This document shows, one piece after another, positions 9,496 through 17,796 of a stretch of DNA of 64,000 nt. The stretch covers positions 155,192 to 219,191 of the forward strand of contig NZ_BMML01000019.1 of NCBI RefSeq assembly GCF_014645815.1, given 5' to 3'. Positions within the stretch are counted from its first letter, which is position 1. Each line of letters begins with the position of its first letter. The DNA comes from Streptomyces fuscichromogenes (lineage in GTDB: Bacteria > Actinomycetota > Actinomycetes > Streptomycetales > Streptomycetaceae). A program made the translations under genes and the position numbers. The notes under the pieces are model-generated. The model did not search any database. It was not told where the DNA came from and worked only from the letters and a program-made list of their open reading frames with translations.

Positions 9496-9536
9496 CAGGG
9501 CCGCGTACCGGGGGATGACGCCGGTGCGCGGCCCTG
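9496..9536 (-). terminator. Terminator of phoD-like gene
   Basis: A 16-bp stem (CAGGGCCGCG...ACCGG paired with CCGGT...CGCGGCCCTG, one G-T wobble) lies about 18 nt past the stop codon of the phosphatase gene. Confidence 0.75.
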
Positions 9537-9553
9537 TCACGAGCGTACGGGAG

Positions 9554-11134
9554 TCACTGACCTACCCGGCCCGGCTGCAGCGTCCGCGTGAACAGCACGG
9601 TGCCGTCGTACTCGCGCAGACGCACCGTCAGTTCGCCGCTGTCACCGTCGATGTCGACCTCGCCGAAGAACTGGTAGCCCTCCGCGGGTGACACGTTCGA
9701 GGCGGTCGGCGCCTTGACGAACACCCGGTCGGGGCCGAACGTGCCGTCGAGCGCGTTGGCCGGGAAGGCGCCGGCGTTCAGCGGTCCGGAGACGAACTCC
9801 CAGAACGGCGCGAAGTCGGTGAACGCGGCCCGCGACGGGTCGTAGCGCTGGGCAGAGGTGTGGTGGACGTCGGCCGTCAGCCACACCGTGCCGGTGATCT
9901 TCCGGTGCTTGATGTACCGCAGCAGCTCCGCGATCTGCAGCTCACGGCCGAGCGGCGCGCCCGGGTCGCCCTGGGCGACGGCCTCGAAGTTCGCCTGGCC
10001 CTCCACCGGATCGGGCACGACCAGCCCGAGCGGCATGTCCGCGGCGATCACCTTCCACACCGCACGCGACCGGGACAGCTCGCGCTTGAGCCAGGCCAGT
10101 TGCTCCGCGCCGAGGATGCCCTGCGGGTCGGTGGTCTGGTCGTCGGGCGAGTTGGCGTTCCGGTAGGTCCGCATGTCGAGCACGAACACGTCGAGGAGCG
10201 GGCCGTGGTGGTGGACGCGGTAGATCCGGCCGTCCGGGCGGCCGCTGATCGTGGAGATCGGGAAGTACTCGGAGAACGCCTGCCGGGAGCGCAGCGCCAT
10301 GTCGTCCAGCCTGGTGCCGGCCGGGTAGGCGGTGCCGGTGCCGATCACCTCGCCCGGGTACCAGTTGTTGCGGACCTCGTGGTCGTCCCACTGGATGACG
10401 TTCGGCACCTGGGCGTTGAACCGGCGCAGCGCCTGGTCGAGCAGGTTGTAGCGGAAGTTGCCGCGGAAGTCGTCCAGCGTGACCGCGACGTGCGACTTCT
10501 CCTCACTGGTGACGTTGCGGTACAGGCTCCCGTCGGACAGCGCCTGCGTCGCCGGGATCACGCCGTCGGCGTAGATGTTGTCACCGCTGCACAGGAAGAA
10601 GTCCGGGTCCAGCTTCGCCATCGCGTCGAAGATGCGGTAGCCGCCGATGGACTCGTTGATGCCCCAGCCCTGTCCGGCCAGGTCGCCCGACCACACGAAC
10701 CGCACGCCCTGGCGGCGGCGGGCGGAGGCGGTCCGGAAGGTTCCGCTGATCGGCTCGCCGGTGCGGCGCGGGTCGTCGGGGTCGGCGAGCAGCACCCGGT
10801 AGTGGATCTGCTCGCCGGACGGCAGCCCGTGCAGCCGGGTGGTGCCGGTGAAGTCGCTGCCGGCGCCGAGCAGCGGACCGCGCCACCTGCGGGCGCCCCG
10901 GAACGACTCGGTGGCCGAGGTCTCCACGATCATCCGGGCCGGCCGGTCCGAACGGACCCACACCAGGCCGGAGTCGGCGGTCACGTCGCCCGCCTGGACG
11001 CCCCAGTCCGCGCGCGGACGCCCGGACAGCGCGAACGCCGGCGCCGAACCGAACGCCGTGGGCAGGGACAGGGCCGCCGACGCGGCGAGCGAGCCGCGCA
11101 GCACGCTGCGGCGGGCGGGGAACGAAAGGGACAT
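9554..11134 (-). CDS. phoD: Secreted alkaline phosphatase/phosphodiesterase D (PhoD family)
   Basis: This 526-residue exported enzyme starts at the ATG at 11134, which has a GGAGG ribosome site. A Tat signal is present (RRSVLRG at residues 8-14, then a hydrophobic stretch ending near APAFA). The PhoD N-terminal domain is followed by the metallophosphatase core, with the metal-binding motifs CSGDNIYAD, WDDHEVRNNW and a late TADVHHTSAQRY. PhoD enzymes use Fe/Ca to hydrolyse phosphate mono- and diesters outside the cell during phosphate starvation. A PHO box about 70 nt upstream supports PhoP control. A frame extension to 11224 would swallow that box and is rejected. Confidence 0.93.
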   Translation of the reverse strand: MSLSFPARRSVLRGSLAASAALSLPTAFGSAPAFALSGRPRADWGVQAGDVTADSGLVWVRSDRPARMIVETSATESFRGARRWRGPLLGAGSDFTGTTRLHGLPSGEQIHYRVLLADPDDPRRTGEPISGTFRTASARRRQGVRFVWSGDLAGQGWGINESIGGYRIFDAMAKLDPDFFLCSGDNIYADGVIPATQALSDGSLYRNVTSEEKSHVAVTLDDFRGNFRYNLLDQALRRFNAQVPNVIQWDDHEVRNNWYPGEVIGTGTAYPAGTRLDDMALRSRQAFSEYFPISTISGRPDGRIYRVHHHGPLLDVFVLDMRTYRNANSPDDQTTDPQGILGAEQLAWLKRELSRSRAVWKVIAADMPLGLVVPDPVEGQANFEAVAQGDPGAPLGRELQIAELLRYIKHRKITGTVWLTADVHHTSAQRYDPSRAAFTDFAPFWEFVSGPLNAGAFPANALDGTFGPDRVFVKAPTASNVSPAEGYQFFGEVDIDGDSGELTVRLREYDGTVLFTRTLQPGRVGQ

Positions 11135-11200
11135 GGAAGGGGCCTCCAGGACGCGGTCGGGCCAGCTGTGCACAGTCACAACTACGGGTGCGCCGCAGCG

Positions 11201-11222
11201 CACACGGAAACCGCGGGTGAAC
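11201..11222 (-). promoter_or_regulatory. PHO box (PhoP-binding direct repeats) upstream of phoD
   Basis: On the minus strand two adjacent 11-nt units occur: GTTCACCCGCG (11222-11212), a perfect match to the GTTCACC consensus unit, and GTTTCCGTGTG (11211-11201), a degenerate unit. The spacing and orientation are those described for Streptomyces PhoP boxes, and the gene 67 nt downstream is a PhoD phosphatase. Confidence 0.7.
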
Positions 11223-11243
11223 AACTGACCGGCCAGGGGGACG

Positions 11244-12674
11244 TCACCGGCCGACGGCCTCCGCCAGCATCCGCACCCCTTCCCTGATCCGCGCCGGCGA
11301 CAGGTGCGCGTACCCCAGCACCAGCCGTACGACGGACTCGTCGCCCCGCGCGTGCGTGCACTCGCCCAGTGCGCGCACCGCGACCCCGGCCGCCGCCGCC
11401 CGGCGCACGAAACGGCTCTCCGGCCCGTACCGCTCGGGCAGTTCGGCGATGGCGTGCAGCCCTGCCGCGATCCCCGACACGCGCGCGTGCGGGACGTGCT
11501 CGGCCAGGGCGGCGACCAGGACGTCCCGCCGCTCCCGGTAGGCGCGCTGGCAGCGGCGCAACTGCCGGTCGTAGTCGCCGCGCTCCAGGAACCGGGCGAA
11601 CACCGCCTGGTCGACGGAAGGGTGTCCCAGGTCCGTGGTCCGCTTCCGGTCGACGACGGCGTCCGCCAGGAAATCCGGCACCAGCAGCCAGCCCAGCCGC
11701 AGTCCGGGGGCGAGGGACTTGCTGACCGACCCCATGTGGGCCACCCGCTCCGGATCGAGACCCTGGAGCGCGCCGACCGGGGCCCGGTCGTAACGGAAGT
11801 CGCCGTCGTAGTCGTCCTCCAGCAGCAGCCCGTCCACCGACCGGGCCCAGTCGAGCAGCAGGGCGCGGCGCCCGGCGGAGCAGGCGATCCCGGTCGGGTA
11901 CTGGTGGGCGGGCGTCGTCACCACCGCGCGGACGCCCGAGGCATGCAGTGGCTCCGGCGCCAGGCCCTCGTCGTCCAGGGGCAGCGGTACGGCACGCAGC
12001 CCGGCCGCCGCGTACAGGCTGTCGTGCTGCGGGCTGCCGGGGTCCTCCACGCCGATCTCGCGCACCCCGCGCGCGTGCAGCACGGAACCGAGCAGCGCGG
12101 CCGCCTGCGCCACCCCGGAGACGACCACGATCCGCTCCGGGTCGGCGACCACCCCGCGGCGCCGGACCAGCAGTTCGGCGAGGGCCGAGCGCAGCCGGGG
12201 CAGTCCGCGCGGGTCCGGATAGCCGAGGTCGCGGTGCGGCAGCTCCGCCAGCACCTCCCGCTGTGCGGCGGCCCAGGCGCCGCGCGGGAACAGCGCGAGA
12301 TCAGGTGACCCCGGCACGAAGTCCACCCGGACGCCCCGCGGGCGCGGCGCGAGATCACGCGCGCGTGGCTCCGCCGCCCGTACGGCGCCGCCCACCCAGG
12401 TGCCCGCTCCCCGGCCGCTGCGCAGATAGCCCTCCGCCGTCAGCTGCTCGTACGCCTCGGTGACCAGCCCCCGCGACACCCCGAGGTCCTTGGCCAGTTC
12501 CCGGCTCGACGGCAGCCGGGTGCCGGACGTGAGCCGCCCCGCGCGGATGGCGTCCCGCAGCGCCGCCTGGAGGAAGCGGCCACGCGCGCGTGCGGGCGCG
12601 GATGCGGCCGGCAGCAGCAGTTCCCAGGCGGCGGAACCCGGCAGGGCGCCCGGATTGGTCCCCGATGACGTCAT
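11244..12674 (-). CDS. MocR/PdxR-subfamily GntR regulator with aminotransferase domain
   Basis: The protein has 476 residues. The N-terminal 80 residues form a GntR winged helix (GTRLPSSRELAKDLGVSRGLVTEAYEQL). After a linker comes a fold-type I aminotransferase-like domain, with the PLP-binding Lys in SVSKSLAPGLRLGW near residue 320 and the pocket Asp in LLLEDDYDGDFRYD. MocR proteins bind PLP, or PLP plus an amino compound, and control neighbouring genes. It is divergent from an EamA exporter with only 47 bp between the start codons, the usual arrangement of a MocR regulator and its target. The effector is unknown. Confidence 0.93.
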   Translation of the reverse strand: MTSSGTNPGALPGSAAWELLLPAASAPARARGRFLQAALRDAIRAGRLTSGTRLPSSRELAKDLGVSRGLVTEAYEQLTAEGYLRSGRGAGTWVGGAVRAAEPRARDLAPRPRGVRVDFVPGSPDLALFPRGAWAAAQREVLAELPHRDLGYPDPRGLPRLRSALAELLVRRRGVVADPERIVVVSGVAQAAALLGSVLHARGVREIGVEDPGSPQHDSLYAAAGLRAVPLPLDDEGLAPEPLHASGVRAVVTTPAHQYPTGIACSAGRRALLLDWARSVDGLLLEDDYDGDFRYDRAPVGALQGLDPERVAHMGSVSKSLAPGLRLGWLLVPDFLADAVVDRKRTTDLGHPSVDQAVFARFLERGDYDRQLRRCQRAYRERRDVLVAALAEHVPHARVSGIAAGLHAIAELPERYGPESRFVRRAAAAGVAVRALGECTHARGDESVVRLVLGYAHLSPARIREGVRMLAEAVGR

Positions 12675-12685
12675 GGAAGTGGACC

Positions 12686-12714
12686 TTAATCCGGACCGCC
12701 CGGGTTCCTAGCGT
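12686..12714 (+). promoter_or_regulatory. Candidate leaderless promoter and MocR operator between mocR and eamA
   Basis: TTAATC (12686-12691) and TAGCGT (12709-12714) are spaced by 17 nt. The ATG of the exporter is 7 nt beyond the -10 hexamer, so transcription could begin at the start codon. A direct repeat GGACC (12681-12685 and 12693-12697) flanks the -35 region and is a candidate MocR site. Confidence 0.4.
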
Positions 12715-12721
12715 CGTCCCC

Positions 12722-14038
12722 ATGAACGCGACCACCATGCGCGGCGCCCTGCTGACCGCGCTCGCCTACGTCCTCGTCGGCGGCTCCTTCACCGCCAACA
12801 GTGTGCTGGGCCACTACCCGTACGCGGGCGGCCAGTTCCTCCGTTACGCACTGGCCTGTCTGCTGCTCGTGCCGTTCGTCGGGCGGGGCGCGGCAGGGCG
12901 GCTGCGCGGGCTGGGAGCGCGCGCCTGGCTGCGGCTGGCCCTGCTCGCCGCCGTCGGGATGGTCGGTTTCAACCTGGCGGTCCTCGCCGCCGAGCGCACC
13001 GCGGAACCCGCGGTCCCGGGCGTCCTCGTCGGCTGCGCCCCGGTGGTGGTCGCGGTCCTGGTCCCGTTCCTCGACGGCCGACGGCCCCGACGCCGGGTGC
13101 TCCAGGGGGCGTCGCTGGTCGCGGCCGGTGCCTTCGCGGTCCAGGGCTGGGGGCGGACGGACGGGCGCGGGCTCGCCTTCTCGGTGTGCGCCCTGGCCGG
13201 CGAGGTCGGGTTCGCGGTGCTCGCGGGACCGGTGCTGCGGACGCTCGGGCCACGGCTGCTGACCGCCACCGTGTGCGCCCTCGCCGCGGCCGAGGCGGCG
13301 GTGGCCGGGGCCGTGCTCGACGGCGGGGCGTGGCTGCCCCGACCCGACGCCACGGAGACGGCCGCGCTGCTGTGGCAGGCGGCCGTCGTCACCGTCGTCG
13401 GGTTCGTGTGCTGGTACATGGGCGTGCAGCGGATCGGCACGGAGCGCGCGACCCTCTTCACCGGCCTCGTCCCGCTGAGCGCCGTATGCACCGCCCCGCT
13501 CGTCGGCACCGGCTCCTACGGTCCCGCCCAGGCCGTCGGCAGCGTCCTGGTCGGGGCCGGGGTGGCCCTGGGCTCCGGCGCCCTGCCCCGCCTCGGCAGC
13601 GGGCCGTCGACGACCGGCCCGGGGCCCCGTCGTACCGGCCGCGGGGCGCCGGTCGCCCCGGTCCCGCCCCGCATCGAGCCGTCGGTCGGCGGCCGTCACC
13701 CCGTGCGGTCCCGGGCGGCCGGTGCGGACACGGCGCCGGCTCCCGGCCGTCCGTCAGCGGCTGCCGTCCAGGATGACGCGGGCGACCAGCGCCGGGTCGT
13801 CGTTCATCGGGCAGTGCCCGCAGCCGGGCAGCCGGACCAGCCGGGCCTTGGGGATGATCTGCTTGGCCCGAACCCCCTGGCGGCGCACCAGCAGCATGTC
13901 CCGGGTGCCCCAGCCCACGGTGACCGGGATGCCGGGGACGTCATCGGTGAACTGGACGGCGGAGCCCGCCCGCAGGGTCTCGGCGAAGCCGCCGGCATGC
14001 GCGAGGGCCAGCGTCTCCGCGACCACGGCCTCGGGTGA
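12722..14038 (+). CDS. EamA/DMT-family transporter with anomalous C-terminal extension
   Basis: From the ATG at 12722, residues 1 to about 295 contain ten hydrophobic segments in the two-fold repeat of DMT/EamA exporters, for example LLTALAYVLVGGSFTANSVL and the TLFTGLVPLSAVCTAPLVG segment near the end. These carriers export small metabolites or amino acids. The gene is divergent from the MocR regulator, its likely controller. The frame then runs on for about 145 further codons. The last 95 (13754-14038) lie antisense to the hydrolase gene and have no transporter character. Between 13561 and 13773 I see no stop in any forward frame, so either the true stop was lost or the tail is real but non-functional. 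Core function is fairly certain; the 3' boundary is not. Confidence 0.8.
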   Translation: MNATTMRGALLTALAYVLVGGSFTANSVLGHYPYAGGQFLRYALACLLLVPFVGRGAAGRLRGLGARAWLRLALLAAVGMVGFNLAVLAAERTAEPAVPGVLVGCAPVVVAVLVPFLDGRRPRRRVLQGASLVAAGAFAVQGWGRTDGRGLAFSVCALAGEVGFAVLAGPVLRTLGPRLLTATVCALAAAEAAVAGAVLDGGAWLPRPDATETAALLWQAAVVTVVGFVCWYMGVQRIGTERATLFTGLVPLSAVCTAPLVGTGSYGPAQAVGSVLVGAGVALGSGALPRLGSGPSTTGPGPRRTGRGAPVAPVPPRIEPSVGGRHPVRSRAAGADTAPAPGRPSAAAVQDDAGDQRRVVVHRAVPAAGQPDQPGLGDDLLGPNPLAAHQQHVPGAPAHGDRDAGDVIGELDGGARPQGLGEAAGMREGQRLRDHGLG

Positions 14039-14584
14039 ACGCCGCGCCGGACGGGCGTAGATGGTGCTGGTCAGGGCCGTCCGCCCGACGGCCGACCGGG
14101 AGAGCCGCTCGACCAGCGGGAGCGGCAGCCGCTCCGCGATCCGCCGCATGGCGATGAGCACGCCGAAGGCGTAGCGCCGCTCGGCCTGTGACCAGAACCC
14201 GGCGGGGGAGAGGGCGGTGACGGACCGTACGAGTTTCTCGCGGCCCAGTTCCAGTGCCAGCAGCCCGCCGAGCGAGTTGCCCGCCACGTGCGGCCGGTCC
14301 AGCTCCAGGGCCTCGAAGAGGGCGGCGAGCACGGCGTTGGTGGTCGGCAGGTCGTAGGCGAGGCCGTCCGGCAGGGCCGGGGAGGCGCCGAAGCCGGGCA
14401 GGTCCACGGCGATCACGTCCCGTTCGGTCGCGAGGATGTCCACCACGGGGTCCCAGGCCTGCCGGTGATGCCCTATGCCGTGGATGAGGACCAGCGGTTC
14501 GCCGCGGCCTACGCGCGCGTACGAGACGGTCACATCCTGCCGTCCGGGCGCGGCCGGGACTTCGAAGGACACGGTGGCGGACAT
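13754..14584 (-). CDS. Alpha/beta hydrolase
   Basis: This protein of 276 residues starts at the ATG at 14584 behind GAGGAG. It shows the HGIGHHRQAWDPV oxyanion region, the nucleophile elbow GNSLGG near residue 103, and a C-terminal catalytic His in LPGCGHCPMNDDP. The fold is that of small-molecule esterases, lactonases and C-C hydrolases; no substrate-specific motif is recognised. No signal peptide is seen. Its 3' end overlaps the extended frame of the convergent EamA gene by 285 bp. Confidence 0.88.
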   Translation of the reverse strand: MSATVSFEVPAAPGRQDVTVSYARVGRGEPLVLIHGIGHHRQAWDPVVDILATERDVIAVDLPGFGASPALPDGLAYDLPTTNAVLAALFEALELDRPHVAGNSLGGLLALELGREKLVRSVTALSPAGFWSQAERRYAFGVLIAMRRIAERLPLPLVERLSRSAVGRTALTSTIYARPARRSPEAVVAETLALAHAGGFAETLRAGSAVQFTDDVPGIPVTVGWGTRDMLLVRRQGVRAKQIIPKARLVRLPGCGHCPMNDDPALVARVILDGSR

Positions 14585-14778
14585 GGGGGCTCCTCGTCTG
14601 GGCTTCTGCGGACGCCGTAGACAGCTTGTCAGCAATTGCTACTCGCGGGTAGTCCCCGGTGGGGGTGTGTCGCACGCGGCGGGACCGCGTGCCGCCAAGT
14701 CACGAAAACGCACCCGCGCGAACGCCTTGTGAACGGTGGATGGCACCGCTTTCTATCCGTTGGCCAAGGGATCGAGGA

Positions 14779-14813
14779 TTGGTCTTGACCAAGGGTGTGC
14801 GCCGCCCTATGGT
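14779..14813 (+). promoter_or_regulatory. Promoter with overlapping dre-like palindrome upstream of gntR
   Basis: TTGACC (14785-14790) and TATGGT (14808-14813) are spaced by 17 nt. The -35 box is embedded in the perfect palindrome TTGGTC-TT-GACCAA (14779-14792), which fits the TGGTCTNGACCA core of DasR-type (HutC-GntR) operators. Binding would block the promoter, so autoregulation by the downstream HutC-type GntR, or control by DasR, is likely. The remainder of 14585-14889 holds no gene. Confidence 0.6.
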
Positions 14814-14889
14814 CGCAGATAAGTACAACAACCTTTAATAAACAAGGGCGCTAAAATGCCGCCGGACCACGGCGATTGCGGAGGACAGG

Positions 14890-15651
14890 GTGGGGACCAC
14901 GCAGCTGGAATCGGTGCCGGAACCGAAGTACTGGCATCTCAGGACCGTGCTCAGTGAGGCACTGGACTCGGAGTTCTCGGTCGGCGAGATCCTGCCCAAC
15001 GAGCGTGACCTCGCCGCCCGCTTCGGGGTGGCCCGCGCCACCCTCCGCCAGGCCCTCGAACAGCTCGAACTGGAGGGCCGGCTGCAGCGCCGCCGCGGTG
15101 TCGGTACGACGGTCGCGCCCCCGCGCATGGGCGTGGCGGTCGGCACCGACCAGGACGCCTGGCCGGGCGCCGCCGGCGACGCCTGGCAGCCCGCCGACTG
15201 CACCCTCGTGGTGCCGCCCGCCGCCGTCGCGACCGCCCTGGAGACCGGCGCGGAGGAGCCCGTGCACGTCGTGCGCCGTTCCCGCGTCTCGCACGGCCAG
15301 CCCGTCGCCGCCGAACTGCTCTACATCCCGGCGGCCTCGGTCCCGGAGCTCACGGCGATCGACGCGCCGTCCGGAGCGTCCCGCGCGCGTGCGGTGCTGC
15401 GCGAGCTCCAGCACCTGGAGCTGGAGGGCCAGGACCGTGCCGTGGAGCTCGGCTCGGCCCGCGCGGACGACGCCAAGGAACTCGACCGTCTCCCCGGCGC
15501 CCCGGTGCTGGTCGTCACCACCCGCTTCCTCGCCGACGGCCGCACCGCCGCGCTCTCCGTCGCCACCTACCGGGCGGACACCTGCCGGCTGACCTTCGGC
15601 GACACCGGCGGTGTGGAGATCCACCACGGCCCCGAGCGGCAGGCCTCCTAG
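14890..15651 (+). CDS. HutC-subfamily GntR transcriptional regulator (UTRA domain)
   Basis: The protein has 253 residues and starts at GTG 14890. The first 75 residues form a GntR winged helix (LPNERDLAARFGVARATLRQALEQL). A UTRA-like ligand-binding domain follows (residues about 90-240), with the typical VHVVRRSRVSHGQPVAAE strand region. UTRA domains bind sugars or small phosphorylated ligands. The dre-like palindrome over its promoter suggests autorepression. A strong terminator separates it from the convergent ROK gene, which is also a sugar-type repressor. The ligand is unknown. Confidence 0.9.
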   Translation: MGTTQLESVPEPKYWHLRTVLSEALDSEFSVGEILPNERDLAARFGVARATLRQALEQLELEGRLQRRRGVGTTVAPPRMGVAVGTDQDAWPGAAGDAWQPADCTLVVPPAAVATALETGAEEPVHVVRRSRVSHGQPVAAELLYIPAASVPELTAIDAPSGASRARAVLRELQHLELEGQDRAVELGSARADDAKELDRLPGAPVLVVTTRFLADGRTAALSVATYRADTCRLTFGDTGGVEIHHGPERQAS

Positions 15652-15672
15652 CCACCGCGCCGGACGACCGGA

Positions 15673-15701
15673 TCGCGCCCCGGATCCCCTCCGGGGCGCG
15701 A
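15673..15701. terminator. Bidirectional terminator between gntR and ROK genes
   Basis: An 11-bp perfect stem (TCGCGCCCCGG / CCGGGGCGCGA) with a 7-nt loop lies between two convergent genes. Confidence 0.8.
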
Positions 15702-15712
15702 CGTGTTCGCGC

Positions 15713-15744
15713 CGGGCAGCCGGGCAGCCGGGCAGCCGGGCAGC
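15713..15744. repeat. Four tandem copies of the 8-bp unit CGGGCAGC
   Basis: Four exact direct copies lie end to end, just past the terminator and 14 bp before the ROK stop codon. It looks like a replication-slippage microsatellite. Confidence 0.85.
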
Positions 15745-15758
15745 CGCAGGCCGGCCGG

Positions 15759-16916
15759 TCAGCGGCGGGCGGTGACCGTCCCGTCCACCGCGAACAGCTG
15801 CTCCTCCACATGATCGAGGGCGAGCCGCAGCGCACCCGTCGCCACCGCCGCCTCACCGAGCAGGGAGAGCGCCACCCGGGGCGGCCGCAGACAGTACCGG
15901 GCCAGCTCACGGCGGAGCGGCTCCAGGACGCCGTCCAGGCCCGCCGCCCAGCCGCCGATCACCACCAGCTCCGGGTCCAGCGCCAGCACCAGCGCGGCGA
16001 CGTCGTGGACCAGCCGCTGGATGAACCGGTCGACGGCCGCGCGGGCCCGCGCGTCCCCTTTGCGGGCCAGCGCGAACACCTCGGCGACCGCCTGCTCGTC
16101 CAGCGGATGCAGCGGCTCGTCGGTGGTGGACAACAGTGTCTCCGGGGTCACCTCCCGGCCCAGCAGATGCAGGGCGCCGATCTCCCCGGCCGCCCCGCCG
16201 TACCCCCGGTGCAGCCGCCCGCCGATCAGTGAACCGGCGCCCGGACTCAGCCCGGCCAGCACCATCACCACGTCGTCGGACTCGGTGGCCGCGCCCTTCC
16301 AGTGCTCGGCCACGGCCGCCGCGTTGGCGTCGTTCTCCACCAGCACCGGACACTTGAACGACCTGCTCAGCCGCTCGCCGAGCTGGAGCCCCGTCCACTC
16401 GGGCAGCGCGGTGCCCAGCCGCACCCGGCCGTCCGCCTCGACGATGCCGGGGGTGCCGACCCCGACGGCCCGCAGCGAACTGCGCGCCACCCCGGCCCGG
16501 CGCAGCAGCTCGGCGACGGCGGTGCGCAGCCGCTCCAGCCGCTCGTCCGCGTCGGCCGTCTCGTCCACGTCCTTGGCCTGCGCCCCCAGTATGCGGCCGT
16601 CCAGGTCGGCCAGGAGCGCGGCGACGCGGTGCGGGCCGATCTCCAGACCCAGCAGATGCCCGGCCTCGGCCCGGAACCGGAACCGCCGCGCCGGCCGCCC
16701 CTGCCGCCGGGCGGCGCCCTCCTCGGCCGCCTTCTCGACGACCAGACCGGCCTCGATGAGCCCCTCCACGACCCCCTCGACGGTCGGCCGGGACAGCCCG
16801 GTGACCCGGGTGATCTCGGTGAGCGTCGCACAGTCGGTGGCCCGCAGCGCGTGCAGCACCACCGCGGAATTGATCCTCCGCAACAGAGACGGATCACCGC
16901 CGGTCAGCCCCGCCAA
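15759..16916 (-). CDS. ROK-family transcriptional regulator lacking the zinc motif
   Basis: The protein has 385 residues and starts at a TTG (16916) with GGGAGG upstream. An N-terminal MarR-like winged helix (LTEITRVTGLSRPTVEGVVEGL) is followed by a ROK/actin-like sugar-kinase fold with the phosphate loop LLGLEIGPHRVAALLADLDG and VENDANAAAVAEHW. The usual ROK zinc signature (CxCGxxGCxE) is absent: the corresponding place reads HLLGREVTPETLL, without cysteine. The kinase activity is therefore doubtful and a repressor role more likely. It lies convergent with the HutC-GntR gene. The sugar ligand is unknown. Confidence 0.9.
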   Translation of the reverse strand: MAGLTGGDPSLLRRINSAVVLHALRATDCATLTEITRVTGLSRPTVEGVVEGLIEAGLVVEKAAEEGAARRQGRPARRFRFRAEAGHLLGLEIGPHRVAALLADLDGRILGAQAKDVDETADADERLERLRTAVAELLRRAGVARSSLRAVGVGTPGIVEADGRVRLGTALPEWTGLQLGERLSRSFKCPVLVENDANAAAVAEHWKGAATESDDVVMVLAGLSPGAGSLIGGRLHRGYGGAAGEIGALHLLGREVTPETLLSTTDEPLHPLDEQAVAEVFALARKGDARARAAVDRFIQRLVHDVAALVLALDPELVVIGGWAAGLDGVLEPLRRELARYCLRPPRVALSLLGEAAVATGALRLALDHVEEQLFAVDGTVTARR

Positions 16917-17239
16917 CGTCGGTCCTCCCAGCTAGCCCTGAACGTTGGCCGGATCGTACTTCGGCGCCGCCGATCCCGGCGAGTGCCGGACGCCTCCGAT
17001 CTGCCGGAGATCCGCGACCGACTCCGTGATCCACGGGGCGCGACGAGCCCCGACCCGTGCGCCGCGATCACTGTCCGGGTACGCTCCGTCACCCCGGGCT
17101 CCGGCCGGAACGGCGCCGATGACCGGCCGTCCGGTTTTCCGGCGCGGAGATGCTGCGAGACAGAGCGGCCGACCGGTGTGCCACGAAACGTGGGACCGGG
17201 GGCATGGGGCATCAGGCGTCGGGACGGCTGACGCCCGCG
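16917..17239. other. Intergenic stretch between ROK and mug genes
   Basis: The 323 bp hold no supported gene. The left end carries the 5' region of the ROK gene; a GGCGTC/GACGCC hairpin with a 9-nt loop at 17215-17235 lies 4 nt after the mug stop codon and may end the purB-mug transcript. Confidence 0.6.
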
Positions 17240-17743
17240 CTAGCCACGCCCGCGCCGGCCCTCCGCCGCCTCCCGCAACCGCCCGAACTCCTCCGCCATC
17301 GTCGCCGCCGTCCAGTGCGCGTTCAGGCCGCTGGGGTTCGGCAGTACCCACACCCGGGTGTCACCGATGGTCCGTTCCTGCGGCCCCACCTGGGCCCTGC
17401 GGTCGGCGAAGGCGGCCCGGTAGGCCGTGACGCCGACCACCGCCAGCCAGGTCGGCCTGGCCCGGCCGACCTTCGCGGTCAGGAGCCGGCCGCCCTCCGC
17501 GTACTCCTCGGCGGTCAGCTCGTCGGCCCGCGCGGTCGCCCGCGCCACCACGTTCGTGATGCCGAGCCCGTACGCGAGCAACTCGTCCTGCTCGGCGGGC
17601 TTGAACAGCCTCGGGGTGAAGCCGGACAGGTGCAGCACCGGCCAGAAGCGGTTGCCGGGACGGGCGAAGTGGTGACCGGTGGCCGCCGTCATCAGACCTG
17701 GGTTGATCCCGCAGAAAAGGACGCGGAGGCCGGCCGCGAGCAC
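17240..17743 (-). CDS. mug: Mismatch-specific G/T(U) DNA glycosylase, Mug/TDG family
   Basis: The protein is about 167 residues long from the GTG at 17743. Characteristic motifs are LFCGINPGL near the N-terminus (the uracil-pocket motif GINPG), GHHFARPGNRFWP, and VLPNPSGLNAHW at the C-terminus. The enzyme removes U or T opposite G. Similarity appears to extend about 19 codons upstream (SRFTAAELEAARDRLVPDV), back to a CTG at 17800 that overlaps the purB stop and has GGAG seven nt before it, so the true start may be this CTG; no ATG/GTG/TTG exists in frame there. It is coupled to purB in either case. Confidence 0.87.
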   Translation of the reverse strand: MLAAGLRVLFCGINPGLMTAATGHHFARPGNRFWPVLHLSGFTPRLFKPAEQDELLAYGLGITNVVARATARADELTAEEYAEGGRLLTAKVGRARPTWLAVVGVTAYRAAFADRRAQVGPQERTIGDTRVWVLPNPSGLNAHWTAATMAEEFGRLREAAEGRRGRG

Positions 17744-17796
17744 GTCCGGGACGAGACGGTCGCGGGCGGCCTCCAGTTCCGCCGCCGTGAAGCGGC

